31,519 nt of DNA from CAZDUS01 sp964508705. Its GTDB lineage: Bacteria > Verrucomicrobiota > Kiritimatiellia > CAIKKV01 > CAITUY01. This document shows, in pieces, positions 15,192-23,537 of this stretch. Both the position numbers and the translations under genes were made by a program. The DNA lies in NCBI GenBank assembly GCA_964508705.1, contig CAZDUS010000023.1, positions 1 to 31,519 of the forward strand, written 5' to 3'. The notes under the pieces were generated by a model, which saw nothing but the letters and a program-made list of their open reading frames with translations, was not told the origin of the DNA and did no database searches. Every line of letters starts with the position of its first letter. Within the stretch, counting starts at the first letter, position 1.

Positions 15192-15198
15192 TGATCAT
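15182..15198. promoter_or_regulatory. Palindromic operator candidate for the Rrf2 regulator
   Basis: ATGATC-TTATT-GATCAT is a perfect 6-5-6 inverted repeat covering the -10 element and the likely transcription start. The position suits a dimeric repressor that blocks its own operon. It also lies in the region shared with the divergent MFS gene. Confidence 0.5.
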
Positions 15199-15214
15199 GT
15201 TTAAGGCATGACTT

Positions 15215-15658
15215 ATGCAACTATCTACAAAGACAAGATATGCGACGAGGCTGTTGATCCGGATGGCCCGGGAGGGGGCGGGCCGTTCTGTCTGGCGGAA
15301 ACAGGACTTGGCGAAGATGGAAGACATACCGGCGGACTATGTGGCGCAAATTCTATTGGTTCTGAAGCGGGCCGGGATGGTGGGGAGTCAGAGGGGGATG
15401 AAGGGTGGATTTGTGTTGGCGTCGGATCCTGCAGTTTTGACGGTGGCGGATGTGGTTGAGGCCACGGATGGTGAAATAGCACTCGTTCCCTGTTCGAAGC
15501 AGGCGGAGGCTTGTCGAAGGAATGACATTTGTGTGGTTCAGGAAGTTTGGGCGGGTGCGGGTAAAGTGCTGAAAGATTATCTGAAAGGGATTACGATCCT
15601 CGCGCTGGCGGAGGATGCGGAGCGTCGAAGCAAAGTGGCCATGACGTTTGAGATCTGA
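15215..15658 (+). CDS. Rrf2-family transcriptional regulator (CymR/IscR-like)
   Basis: Rrf2 proteins are dimeric winged-helix regulators; IscR and NsrR sense through an Fe-S cluster, CymR senses cysteine status through CysK. The 147-residue protein begins MQLSTKTRYATRLLIRMA, as the family does, with the recognition-helix region VAQILLVLKRAGMVGSQRG (43-61) followed by GGFVLA. Three cysteines, C93-x6-C100-x5-C106, match the cluster-binding pattern of many Rrf2 members, so it may hold an Fe-S cluster. An AAGG site sits 8 bp before the ATG. It is followed by cysK (68 bp) and a sulfhydrylase, strongly suggesting control of cysteine/homocysteine synthesis and of itself. Whether the signal is cysteine, Fe-S status or redox cannot be decided. 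Confidence 0.9.
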   Translation: MQLSTKTRYATRLLIRMAREGAGRSVWRKQDLAKMEDIPADYVAQILLVLKRAGMVGSQRGMKGGFVLASDPAVLTVADVVEATDGEIALVPCSKQAEACRRNDICVVQEVWAGAGKVLKDYLKGITILALAEDAERRSKVAMTFEI

Positions 15659-15726
15659 AGATATGAATACAAATACGGGGATTGAAACTGCGAAGTACGC
15701 TAAAGACGCGAAAGGGAATCATCACC

Positions 15727-16659
15727 ATGAATATCTATGATGACATTACAAAGACAGTGGGGCATACGCCGTTGATTCGCCTGAATAAAGTGGCGCGCGG
15801 GCTTGGCGCCACGGTGGCTGTCAAATTGGAGTCGCGCAATCCGCTAGGCAGTGTGAAGGACAGGATTGGGGTGGCGATGATCGATGCGGCGGAGCGAGCC
15901 GGGTTGATCAAGCCGGAAACGGTGATCATTGAGCCGACCAGCGGGAACACGGGGATTGCCTTGGCGTTTGTGTCGGCGGCCAGAGGGTATCGACTGGTGC
16001 TGGTGATGCCGGAGACGATGAGTGTTGAACGGCGCAAGCTGTTCAAGATTCTTGGCGCGGAAGTGGTGTTGACGCCGGGAGAGAAGGGGATGCGCGGTGC
16101 GGTGGAACAGGCGGAGACGCTGGCAAAGCAGACGCCCAATTCATTTGTGCCCCAACAGTTCAAAAATGTGGCCAATCCAGAGGCACACCGGAAATCGACG
16201 GCAGAGGAGATTTGGAAGGATACGGATGGCAAGGTGGACATCATGGTTGCCGGGGTTGGAACGGGCGGGACGATTACCGGCGTTGCCGAGGTGATCAAGG
16301 CTCGGAAGCCAAGCTTTAGGGCGGTGGCGGTGGAGCCGGTGGATTCGCCGGTTTTGTCGGGAGGGAAGCCGGGGCCCCATAAGATACAGGGGATTGGCGC
16401 CGGGTTTGTGCCGGATGTTTTGAGGCGTGATTTGCTGGACGAGGTAATGAAAATTGAATCGGCTGAGGCGGGGGAGATGGCCAGGCGTCTGGCGAAAGAG
16501 GAAGGGATTCTGGGGGGGATTTCGTCAGGCGCGAATGTGGCGGCGGCGTTGAAATTGGCGGTGCGCCCGGAAAATGCGGGGAAGCTGATTGTGACGGTGA
16601 TTTGTGATACAGGAGAGAGATATCTTTCGACGTGGCTGTTTGAGGATGTGAAAGCGTAA
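15727..16659 (+). CDS. cysK: Cysteine synthase (O-acetylserine sulfhydrylase)
   Basis: CysK is a PLP enzyme making cysteine from O-acetylserine and sulfide. The 310-residue protein has the PLP lysine K44 in NPLGSVKDRIG, the substrate loop TSGNTG (71-76), the PLP phosphate-binding GTGGTITG run and GGISSGAN near the C-terminus. The ATG at 15727 has an AAGGGA site upstream and gives the normal N-terminus IYDDITKTVGHTPL; a TTG at 15682 in frame would add 15 unrelated residues. It lies in the Rrf2-cysK-metY unit. In Bacillus-type systems CysK also acts as the partner of the Rrf2 protein CymR, so the pairing here may be regulatory as well as metabolic (inference). Confidence 0.95.
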   Translation: MNIYDDITKTVGHTPLIRLNKVARGLGATVAVKLESRNPLGSVKDRIGVAMIDAAERAGLIKPETVIIEPTSGNTGIALAFVSAARGYRLVLVMPETMSVERRKLFKILGAEVVLTPGEKGMRGAVEQAETLAKQTPNSFVPQQFKNVANPEAHRKSTAEEIWKDTDGKVDIMVAGVGTGGTITGVAEVIKARKPSFRAVAVEPVDSPVLSGGKPGPHKIQGIGAGFVPDVLRRDLLDEVMKIESAEAGEMARRLAKEEGILGGISSGANVAAALKLAVRPENAGKLIVTVICDTGERYLSTWLFEDVKA

Positions 16660-16712
16660 GGGGAAATTACAGAATTCAGGAGTCAGAATTCAGAATAAAG
16701 AAGGGGATCGAG
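16660..16712. repeat. Word-repeat spacer between cysK and metY
   Basis: Overlapping CAGAATTCAG and GTCAGAATTCAG words (about 16671-16696) resemble the ATTCAG words at 2177-2205. The metY ribosome site AAGGGGA follows directly. Confidence 0.6.
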
Positions 16713-18005
16713 ATGAGTATTGAAACAAAGAAGATTGAGACGTTGGCATTACATGCAGGGCAGGAACCGGATACCGCGACCTTATCGCGGGCTGTGCCGG
16801 TGTACAGGACTAGTTCGTATGTGTTCAAGAGCACGGAACATGCGGCGAACCTGTTTGGCTTGAAGGAGCTTGGCAACATTTATACGCGGCTGATGAATCC
16901 CACCCAGGATGTCCTGGAAAAGCGGGTGGCGGCTCTGGAAGGCGGCGCGGCGGCGTTGGCGTTGGCATCGGGAACAAGCGCGATCTTTTATTCCATCATC
17001 AATCTTTGCCAGGCGGGAGATGAGTTTGTTTCGGCGAACAACCTTTATGGCGGAACCTACACGCAGTTCCACGACATTCTTCCTCAACTGGGGATCAAGT
17101 GTCATTTTGTGAATCCGCATGATGTGGCGGCCATTAACAAGGCCATTACGCCGAAGACCAAGTTGGTGTTTGTGGAGACCATCGGTAATCCCGCTTTAGA
17201 TGTGGCGGATATACCGGCCATTGCCAAGGTGGCGCATGCCCACGGGCTACCGCTGATTGTGGACAGCACGTTCAGTACGCCGTATCTGCAACGCCCGATT
17301 GAGCAGGGTGCGGATATTGTTGTGCATTCGCTGACCAAGTGGCTCGGCGGGCATGGTGCGGCGATTGGCGGGATTGTGGTGGATTCAGGAAAGTTCGACT
17401 GGAAGAGCGGGAAGTTCCCGTTGTTGTCCGAGCCGGATCCCAGTTACCATAATATTCGTTACGCCCACGACTTGGGGCCTCTGGCGCCGCTGGCCTATAT
17501 CCTGAGGATGAGGTTGGTGCCGTTGCGCAATCTCGGGGCGTGTATATCACCCGACAATTCGTGGCAATTCCTGCAGGGGATTGAAACGTTGGCGCTACGC
17601 ATGGAGCGGCATTCGTCCAACGCGTTGGCGGTGGCGAAGCACCTCAAGAAACATCCGGCGGTGAGCTGGGTTCGGTATCCGGGATTGGAAGGTGATCCTG
17701 CGAACGCCGTGGCGAAGAAAGTGCTTAGCAACGGGTTTGGCGGGATGGTGGTATTTGGAATCAAGGGTGGCGCGGCGGCGGGTCAGAAGTTTATTGAGGC
17801 GTTGAGTCTTTTTTCGCATCTGGCCAACGTGGGTGATGCCAAGAGTCTGGCGATTCATCCGGCGACGACGACGCACTCGCAGTTGACGGATGATCAACAG
17901 AAAGAAGGCGGGATTACGCCTGATCTGGTGCGGCTATCGATCGGTATTGAGCATGTCGATGATATTCTGGCTGATCTCGACAAGGCGTTGAAAGCGGCGG
18001 TTTAA
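16713..18005 (+). CDS. metY: O-acetylhomoserine sulfhydrylase (Cys/Met metabolism PLP family)
   Basis: MetY makes homocysteine from O-acetylhomoserine and sulfide, giving direct sulfhydrylation entry to methionine. The 430-residue length and the start IETLALHAGQEPD...PVYRTSSYVFKS are typical of MetY rather than the shorter MetB/MetC (about 380-400). The PLP lysine is K209 in HSLTKWLGGHG; DSTFSTPYLQRPIEQGADIV, NIYTRLMNPT and ATTTHSQL are family segments. It is preceded by AAGGGG and closed by a strong terminator. With cysK and Rrf2 upstream it forms a sulfide-assimilation unit. A related O-succinylhomoserine specificity cannot be excluded. Confidence 0.92.
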   Translation: MSIETKKIETLALHAGQEPDTATLSRAVPVYRTSSYVFKSTEHAANLFGLKELGNIYTRLMNPTQDVLEKRVAALEGGAAALALASGTSAIFYSIINLCQAGDEFVSANNLYGGTYTQFHDILPQLGIKCHFVNPHDVAAINKAITPKTKLVFVETIGNPALDVADIPAIAKVAHAHGLPLIVDSTFSTPYLQRPIEQGADIVVHSLTKWLGGHGAAIGGIVVDSGKFDWKSGKFPLLSEPDPSYHNIRYAHDLGPLAPLAYILRMRLVPLRNLGACISPDNSWQFLQGIETLALRMERHSSNALAVAKHLKKHPAVSWVRYPGLEGDPANAVAKKVLSNGFGGMVVFGIKGGAAAGQKFIEALSLFSHLANVGDAKSLAIHPATTTHSQLTDDQQKEGGITPDLVRLSIGIEHVDDILADLDKALKAAV

Positions 18006-18024
18006 GTCGGTTCAAGACAGTCAA

Positions 18025-18059
18025 GGGGCAACGGCGCGAAGGCGCTGTTGCCCCTTTTT
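18025..18059 (+). terminator. Rho-independent terminator after metY
   Basis: The GGGGCAAC/GTTGCCCC stem, continued by a G-T pair and GCGC/GCGC around a GAAG loop, is followed by TTTTT. It closes the Rrf2-cysK-metY unit. Confidence 0.93.
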
Positions 18060-18112
18060 ATTGCGGGTACAGGAGCTGTCCATGTGTAGGCTCTTGTGGG
18101 CTGGTCAATATG

Positions 18113-18141
18113 TTGCGCTTTTATTCTTCATCCACTAGAAT
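18113..18141 (+). promoter_or_regulatory. Predicted promoter for the ftsH-folP-cdaA run
   Basis: TTGCGC (18113-18118), a 17-bp spacer and TAGAAT (18136-18141) lie after the metY terminator and about 45 bp before the ftsH start. It would drive the long packed gene run up to rimO. Confidence 0.55.
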
Positions 18142-18185
18142 CCGAAGCAATTCAGTGATTTATCAGGAAGGAAGACGGATTACTC

Positions 18186-20213
18186 ATGGAAATGCCGAAT
18201 AAAGACCAGACTCCGGCCAAACCGCCAGCCGGACCGAAACAAAAACCCGAAGGTCCTGCGCCAAGCATGGTGCCCCGGGGATTGATGATTTGGTTTGCGG
18301 TTTTCGCATTGCTGTTGCTGGTGTTCAATTATTACCAGAAGGGCCAGGAAACTGTTCAGCCGCTGAAGTTCAATCCGGATTTTGTGCAACTGGTTGAGCA
18401 GAAGAAGGTGACGGAGTGCTTGATCGTCGAGGAGATTTCAGGGAGCCAGTATATCGAGGGGTCCTTGAAGGAGATTGATCCGGTGACGAAGAAGATCAAG
18501 AAGTTCAAAGTGGATGTCATGGTCACCGATGACATGCCCAAGTGGTTGAGGGAGAACGGGGTTAAGTTCGGGTTCTCACGGCAAAGCCCGTATCTTTGGC
18601 AGATTGTGTCCAGTGTGGCGCCGGTTTTGTTGTTGCTCGGGTTGTTGTACTTCATGTTCTCGCGTCAGATGAAGGCGGCGGGCGGGGGCGCGTTGAGTTT
18701 CGGCAAGAGTCGGGCCAAGTTGCTGGCGCGTGACAAGAATAAGGTGACGTTCAAGGATGTGGCGGGCGCGGAGGAGGCCAAGGAGGAGGTTCAGGAGATT
18801 GTGGACTTCCTGAAGGACCCGAAGAAATTCCAGAAGCTGGGCGGGCGGATTCCCAAGGGGGTCATGCTGATGGGGCCGCCGGGGACAGGGAAGACTTTGT
18901 TGGCAAAGGCGATTGCGGGGGAAGCGGATGTGCCGTTCTTCAGCATTAGCGGTTCGGATTTTGTGGAGATGTTTGTTGGAGTGGGGGCGTCCCGGGTGCG
19001 CGATATGTTTGAGCAGGGCAAGCGTAATGCTCCATGCATTATCTTTATCGATGAAATTGACGCGGTGGGGCGCAGCCGATTTTCAGGGATTGGCGGCGGA
19101 CACGATGAGCGTGAGCAGACGTTGAATGCGCTGCTGGTCGAGATGGATGGCTTTGACACGCAGGAGGGGGTCATTATTGTCGCGGCGACCAACCGTCCGG
19201 ATGTGTTGGATTCGGCGTTGCAGAGGCCGGGCCGGTTTGACCGTCAGGTGGTTATTGATTTGCCGACGCTGGATGGGCGCGACGCGATCCTCAAGATTCA
19301 TGCGCAGAAGATCAAATTGGCGCCGAATGTTGAGTTACGCCGGTTGGCGCGGGGGACCCCGGGATTTTCGGGCGCCGATCTGGCCAACCTCATCAATGAG
19401 GCGGCGTTGTTGGCGGCGCGAGCGGGGAAGGAAGGGGTGGAGCTTGCCGATTTGGAAGAAGCGCGTGACAAGGTGAAATGGGGCCGTGAGCGGCGGAGCC
19501 GGGTGTTGGATGAGAAGGAGAAGCGCATTACGGCTTACCACGAGACGGGGCACGCGCTGGTGACGGTGATGGTTGAGGACAGCGAGCCGTTGCACAAGAT
19601 CACGATTATTCCGCGTGGTACGGCGTATCTGGGGGCGACGATGCAGTTGCCGGAGAAGGATCGCTACATGGAGGGGCGGCAGAAGATCATCGGCATGCTG
19701 ATGACGCTTATGGGCGGACGGGTGGCGGAGGAGCTTGTGTTTGGAGACATTACCTCCGGGGCTAGCAGTGATCTTAAGAACGCCACAAGAATCGCGCGGT
19801 TGATGGTTTGTAATTGGGGGATGAGCGAGGAGATGGGGCCCCAGACGTTCGGGGCGACCGAGGAATTGATGTTCCTTGGGCGTGAGATATCGCGGAGCCA
19901 GGATTTCAGCGAAGACACGGCACGGCGAATCGACGCCGAGGTGAACCGTATCCTGCGCGAAGCGCACAGCAAGGCGAAGGCCATTTTGGAGAAACATCGG
20001 GATAAACTGGAAATCATCGCCAAGCTGCTGTTGGAGCGCGAAACGATGGACGGGCGGGATGTGGATGACATTATCAAGCACGGGCGGATATTGAGTGAAA
20101 CGGAACGGTCCGAAATGGATGCCAAGGCCAATGCCGGGAAGCCTGCGGTCGAGGCGGTTGCGGAAGTGGCGGCGGAACCCAGCCCTGTTGTCGAGGCGGC
20201 CAAGGGAGTGTGA
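18186..20213 (+). CDS. ftsH: ATP-dependent zinc metalloprotease FtsH
   Basis: FtsH is the membrane-anchored AAA+ protease that degrades misfolded membrane proteins and selected regulators, acting as a hexamer. The 675-residue protein has two membrane helices (about 32-50 and 140-158) around a periplasmic domain, Walker A GPPGTGKT (230-237), Walker B IIFIDE (285-290), the second region of homology ending RPGRFDR (347-353), the zinc site HETGH (452-456) and the third ligand Asp in GASSDL (525-530). The N-terminus is Pro/Lys-rich and the last about 50 residues are Ala/Glu/Val-rich and likely disordered. ATG 18186 is used; ATG 18192 two codons later is possible. It starts a long unit continuing with folP (TGATG overlap). 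Confidence 0.96.
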   Translation: MEMPNKDQTPAKPPAGPKQKPEGPAPSMVPRGLMIWFAVFALLLLVFNYYQKGQETVQPLKFNPDFVQLVEQKKVTECLIVEEISGSQYIEGSLKEIDPVTKKIKKFKVDVMVTDDMPKWLRENGVKFGFSRQSPYLWQIVSSVAPVLLLLGLLYFMFSRQMKAAGGGALSFGKSRAKLLARDKNKVTFKDVAGAEEAKEEVQEIVDFLKDPKKFQKLGGRIPKGVMLMGPPGTGKTLLAKAIAGEADVPFFSISGSDFVEMFVGVGASRVRDMFEQGKRNAPCIIFIDEIDAVGRSRFSGIGGGHDEREQTLNALLVEMDGFDTQEGVIIVAATNRPDVLDSALQRPGRFDRQVVIDLPTLDGRDAILKIHAQKIKLAPNVELRRLARGTPGFSGADLANLINEAALLAARAGKEGVELADLEEARDKVKWGRERRSRVLDEKEKRITAYHETGHALVTVMVEDSEPLHKITIIPRGTAYLGATMQLPEKDRYMEGRQKIIGMLMTLMGGRVAEELVFGDITSGASSDLKNATRIARLMVCNWGMSEEMGPQTFGATEELMFLGREISRSQDFSEDTARRIDAEVNRILREAHSKAKAILEKHRDKLEIIAKLLLERETMDGRDVDDIIKHGRILSETERSEMDAKANAGKPAVEAVAEVAAEPSPVVEAAKGV

Positions 20214-21097
20214 TGCGCAAGACCATCAGTCCAATATGGCGATGCCGGGACCGGACGATATGTTTTGGCAACAGGCCTTTGGTGATGGGGATCCTGAATG
20301 TGACGCCGGACTCGTTTTCGGACGGCGGTCGTTATGTGGATGCGGGGATGGCGATCCGGCGCGGGATTGAAATGGCGCAGGAAGGGGCCGACATTATTGA
20401 TGTGGGAGGGGAATCCACGAGGCCCGGGGCGGCGATGGTGCCGGTGGAAGAGGAGTTGGCGCGTGTGGCACCTGTGGTGGAAGGGTTGTGCCGGGAGTGC
20501 GGTGGCGCGACGGGGCCGTTGATATCGGTGGACTCGCGCAAGGCGGCGGTGGCGGAGCGAGCGTTGGAGGCGGGGGCGCATGTGGTGAATGACGTGACGG
20601 CGTTGGCCGGGGATTCCGGGATGCCGGAGGTTGTCCGACGGTTCGGAGCGGGCGTGGTGTTGATGCATATGCGTGGCACTCCTGAAACCATGCAGGTGGA
20701 CCCGAGTTATTCAGACGTGGTGACGGAGGTTGGCGCCTGGTTGGAGTCGAGGATTTTGGAGCTGGTGGCACAGGGTTTGGATGAACTGACGATGGCGGTG
20801 GACCCGGGGATCGGGTTTGGTAAATTGCCGGAGCACAACCTGAAGATCCTGGCTCGGCTGGAAGCAATGGCGGTGCGTGGACGCCCGCTGGTGGTTGGGT
20901 TGTCGAGGAAGAGTTTTCTTGGCAAGGTTACCGGTCAGAAGGTGGAGGGGCGGCTGGCGGGGAGTGTGGCTGGGCTGGTGTATGCGGCGATGAAGGGGGC
21001 GCAGGTGGTGCGGGTGCATGATGTGAGGGAATCGGTGGATGCCGCCCGGATGTTGGAGGCGGTGAGAAACGAGGAGATAGCGGCGTGGAATGGTTAA
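20213..21097 (+). CDS. folP: Dihydropteroate synthase FolP
   Basis: FolP joins p-aminobenzoate to the pterin pyrophosphate in folate synthesis and is the sulfonamide target. The 294-residue TIM-barrel protein shows GILNVTPDSFSDGG (26-39), IDVGGESTRPGA, VNDVTAL, MHMRGTPETMQ, DPGIGFGK and GLSRKSFLG, all core family segments. The start ATG overlaps the ftsH stop by one base (TGATG), and the 3' end overlaps cdaA by 13 bp. FtsH-FolP-CdaA linkage is known in other bacteria, so the order is not accidental, though a functional reason is not established. Confidence 0.95.
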   Translation: MRKTISPIWRCRDRTICFGNRPLVMGILNVTPDSFSDGGRYVDAGMAIRRGIEMAQEGADIIDVGGESTRPGAAMVPVEEELARVAPVVEGLCRECGGATGPLISVDSRKAAVAERALEAGAHVVNDVTALAGDSGMPEVVRRFGAGVVLMHMRGTPETMQVDPSYSDVVTEVGAWLESRILELVAQGLDELTMAVDPGIGFGKLPEHNLKILARLEAMAVRGRPLVVGLSRKSFLGKVTGQKVEGRLAGSVAGLVYAAMKGAQVVRVHDVRESVDAARMLEAVRNEEIAAWNG

Positions 21098-21957
21098 GCC
21101 AGATTGTTTGGCCGGGAGCTGGCGGGGTCATGGAAATCCTGATCCTGACAGGGGCCATCTATGTCTTGATGCTGTTTTTCAAGGATGCCCGCAGTGTGCA
21201 GGTGGTGGCGGGGTTGTTGATGGTGATGGTGATACTCCTCGGGTTGACCAAGGTGTTTCACATGTATGCCTTGAATTGGTTGCTGGGGGGTATTTCGGTA
21301 TATCTGGCGGTGGCGTTGCTGGTGATATTCCAGCCGGAAATCAGGCGGGCCTTGGCTGAGCTTGGGCGCCAGCAGATGTTCAGTCCGCCAGCGGAGTCGC
21401 GGGGTTATGTGGATAGCATTGTGGAGGCGGTGATGTTGCTGGCGGAGCGCCGGATTGGCGCTTTGATTGCGATTGAGAGGCAAGCGAGTACCCGCGCGAT
21501 CCAGGAGACGGGTGTCCGGCAGGATGCGAGGGTGAATTCGGATTTGCTGGCGACGATATTTTTTCCCCATACGCCGCTGCACGATGGCGGAGTGATCATC
21601 AGCGGGAACCGGATTGTGGCGGCGGGTTGCCTGTTCCCGTTGAGCCAGAGGCCGGAGTTGAGTCGCGGACTGGGAACAAGGCATCGCGCGGCGATGGGTT
21701 TAACCGAGGAGACCGATGCGATAGCGGTGGTGGTGTCAGAGGAAACAGGGACGGTATCTGTCAGCACGCGTGGCCGGTTGAGCCGTGATTTTGACGAGGA
21801 TCGGCTCCGGAGATTTCTCTCGGCAGTGCTGATCAAGGAGCAGGAAGCGAGCGTTAGCCGGTGGAGCCGGGCGCGGAAACATCTGGACCTCAGTTTCCAG
21901 AGCATCGCGAAGACCGAGGACTCGACGAGGCAGGGGGAGGTGGAGAATGGCGGGTAG
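21085..21957 (+). CDS. cdaA: Diadenylate cyclase CdaA (DacA)
   Basis: CdaA condenses two ATP into the second messenger c-di-AMP at the inner membrane; c-di-AMP controls potassium and osmolyte uptake and wall homeostasis. The 290-residue protein has three N-terminal membrane helices (about 15-33, 36-55, 62-82) and the DAC domain (about 100-255). Motifs are HDGG (166-169) where most members have DGA, GTRHRAA (197-203) and SEETG (218-222). The Ala-to-Gly change in the DGA motif is conservative. The ybbR gene overlaps its end by 11 bp, the standard cdaA-cdaR pairing. Unlike many genomes, glmM is not the next gene. Confidence 0.93.
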   Translation: MEWLSQIVWPGAGGVMEILILTGAIYVLMLFFKDARSVQVVAGLLMVMVILLGLTKVFHMYALNWLLGGISVYLAVALLVIFQPEIRRALAELGRQQMFSPPAESRGYVDSIVEAVMLLAERRIGALIAIERQASTRAIQETGVRQDARVNSDLLATIFFPHTPLHDGGVIISGNRIVAAGCLFPLSQRPELSRGLGTRHRAAMGLTEETDAIAVVVSEETGTVSVSTRGRLSRDFDEDRLRRFLSAVLIKEQEASVSRWSRARKHLDLSFQSIAKTEDSTRQGEVENGG

Positions 21958-22894
21958 ATGGGCCAAAGTCATCGGCAGGTTGAAGTTTAACTGGAAGCTA
22001 AAAGGCTTCGCGCTTCTGATGGCGATCATCAGCTGGAATGTTATCCAGGACGTGATCAGTTTTGAAGTGGTGATTCCGGATATCAAGTTGCAGATCCAGG
22101 TTCGAGAAGGCATGGCGATCCTCAATCAATCGGTAGCGACCGTGGATGTGACGTTTCGCGGGTCGCAGGAAGACATCCAGAAGTTGGATTCGAGGCGGAT
22201 CAGCGCGGTGGTCAATCTAGAGGCGGAGACCAGTCCGAGGCCAAAGGAATTGGAGCTGTCGACGGATATTGTGAAGGGTATGCGTGGCGCGCGAGCGGTG
22301 TTGGTTCGGCCTTCGAGTCTGCGGGTGACGTTGGACCAGCAGGCGGAGAAGAGGGTCCCGGTTCAAGGACGCATTGTCGGTGATCCGTTATCGGGTGAAG
22401 TGGGAGCAGTGATCTGTGAACCCTCGACAGTGATCCTGCGCGGGCCGGCGGCGAAACTTCGGACTACGGCAAGCGTGTACACCGAACCAGTAAACGTTAA
22501 TGGATGCGTGGAATCCTTTGTGGTGCGGAGTCCGCTTCAGGAGCCAGGTGTGAACTGGGTGGCGCAGATGGAGCCTGCCGAGGTGCAGGTCCGGGTATTG
22601 GTGACCCACAAGGTGTCTTCGCGGCGGTTGAAGGGTGTGCCGGTCCGCGCCTTGGTGGAGCCCGGACAATCCGTGGCGATCAATGTGGAGCCGGCTACGG
22701 TGGATGTTGAATTGATGGGGAAGCCCGGGGTGGCGATTTCGCCTGACACCGAGCGGCAAGTGCGGGTTGTGGCGGATTGTGCTGAACTGGTGGCGCCGGG
22801 GACCTTTGTGGTGCCGGTGCGCGTATCGGTTAGTAATGATATGAACGCAGTGGCAAGTCCGGAGATGGTCCGGGTGACAATGACATTGAAATAG
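21947..22894 (+). CDS. YbbR-like domain protein (CdaR-type regulator of CdaA)
   Basis: YbbR/CdaR proteins are anchored by one N-terminal helix with extracytoplasmic YbbR domains and modulate the neighbouring diadenylate cyclase. This 315-residue protein has a basic N-terminus (GRLKFNWKLKG), one hydrophobic segment (about 19-36) and then beta-rich repeats; repeated PSTVILRG / PATVDVELMG / VATVDVTFRG-type strands mark at least three YbbR units. The start overlaps the cdaA end, which supports joint synthesis. The effect on CdaA (activation or inhibition) varies between species and cannot be inferred. The TPR gene follows after a short gap. Confidence 0.85.
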   Translation: MAGRWAKVIGRLKFNWKLKGFALLMAIISWNVIQDVISFEVVIPDIKLQIQVREGMAILNQSVATVDVTFRGSQEDIQKLDSRRISAVVNLEAETSPRPKELELSTDIVKGMRGARAVLVRPSSLRVTLDQQAEKRVPVQGRIVGDPLSGEVGAVICEPSTVILRGPAAKLRTTASVYTEPVNVNGCVESFVVRSPLQEPGVNWVAQMEPAEVQVRVLVTHKVSSRRLKGVPVRALVEPGQSVAINVEPATVDVELMGKPGVAISPDTERQVRVVADCAELVAPGTFVVPVRVSVSNDMNAVASPEMVRVTMTLK

Positions 22895-22907
22895 GATGGA
22901 TGGACGA

Positions 22908-23537
22908 ATGAAGAAATTTGTTTTCGGGGCGACAGTAATGGTGATGTTGTCGAGTGGCGCGATGGCGGAGGAGACGACGCCGGTGGTGGGCGCGGGTAAG
23001 GCGACCCGAGATGCGGGAGAGGCCCGGACGCTTTTGTCGAGCGGGAGAGAGCTTCTCAAGCAGGGGAAGATTCCGGAGGCTGTGGCGCTTCTTGAGAAGG
23101 CGCGAGTTCTGGAGCCGCAGGGTAATGAGGCGGCATTTCTATTGAGCGCCGCGTACATTGAGCAGGAACGTTATGAGGAGGCTCTGCCGATGCTGGAGGC
23201 CCTGCAGAAATCGATGCCCGACAATCCCATGATCAAGAATAATTTGGCGTGGGTGTATGTAAAGATTAATGATCCGGCGATAAAGAACCCCGGCAAGGCG
23301 GTCAAGTTGGCGCGCTCGGCGATGATGGATGCGCCTTCTGATTACATGATTTGGAATACGCTTTCGGAAGCGTACTACGCCGAAGGGCAATATGACCGCG
23401 CCCTGAGGGCCGCCCAAAGCGCGCTGAGGTTGAGCATGATGGCCGGGGTGACAAATACCGTGGCCTCGAAGGAATTGGTTGCCCGTTGTCGCCGCGCCGC
23501 CGGCGATACGGCTTCGAAAGTCACGGATGAGGATTAA
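22908..23537 (+). CDS. Exported TPR-repeat protein
   Basis: The 209-residue protein begins with a Sec-type signal peptide (MKKFVFGATVMVMLSSGAMA, cleavage likely after Ala20) and then carries about four tetratricopeptide repeats (roughly 28-185; for example GKIPEAVALLEKARVLEPQG and ERYEEALPMLEALQKSMPDN). ATG 22908 is preferred over ATG 22896 because it puts the lysines at the very start of the signal sequence. TPR proteins are scaffolds; no specific partner can be named. Lying between ybbR and ftsK, it may serve the envelope or division machinery. Its 3' end overlaps ftsK if ftsK starts at 23527. Confidence 0.8.
   Translation: MKKFVFGATVMVMLSSGAMAEETTPVVGAGKATRDAGEARTLLSSGRELLKQGKIPEAVALLEKARVLEPQGNEAAFLLSAAYIEQERYEEALPMLEALQKSMPDNPMIKNNLAWVYVKINDPAIKNPGKAVKLARSAMMDAPSDYMIWNTLSEAYYAEGQYDRALRAAQSALRLSMMAGVTNTVASKELVARCRRAAGDTASKVTDED

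Noticed and set aside
15659..15726. A second copy of the Rrf2 palindrome before cysK
   Set aside because: No ATGATC...GATCAT repeat or good promoter is present; cysK is more likely read from the upstream promoter.
23479..23526. Upstream extension of ftsK inside the TPR gene
   Set aside because: The added residues (MPVVAAPPAIRLRKSR) have no family support and would make a deep overlap; ATG 23527 or 23563 is more likely.
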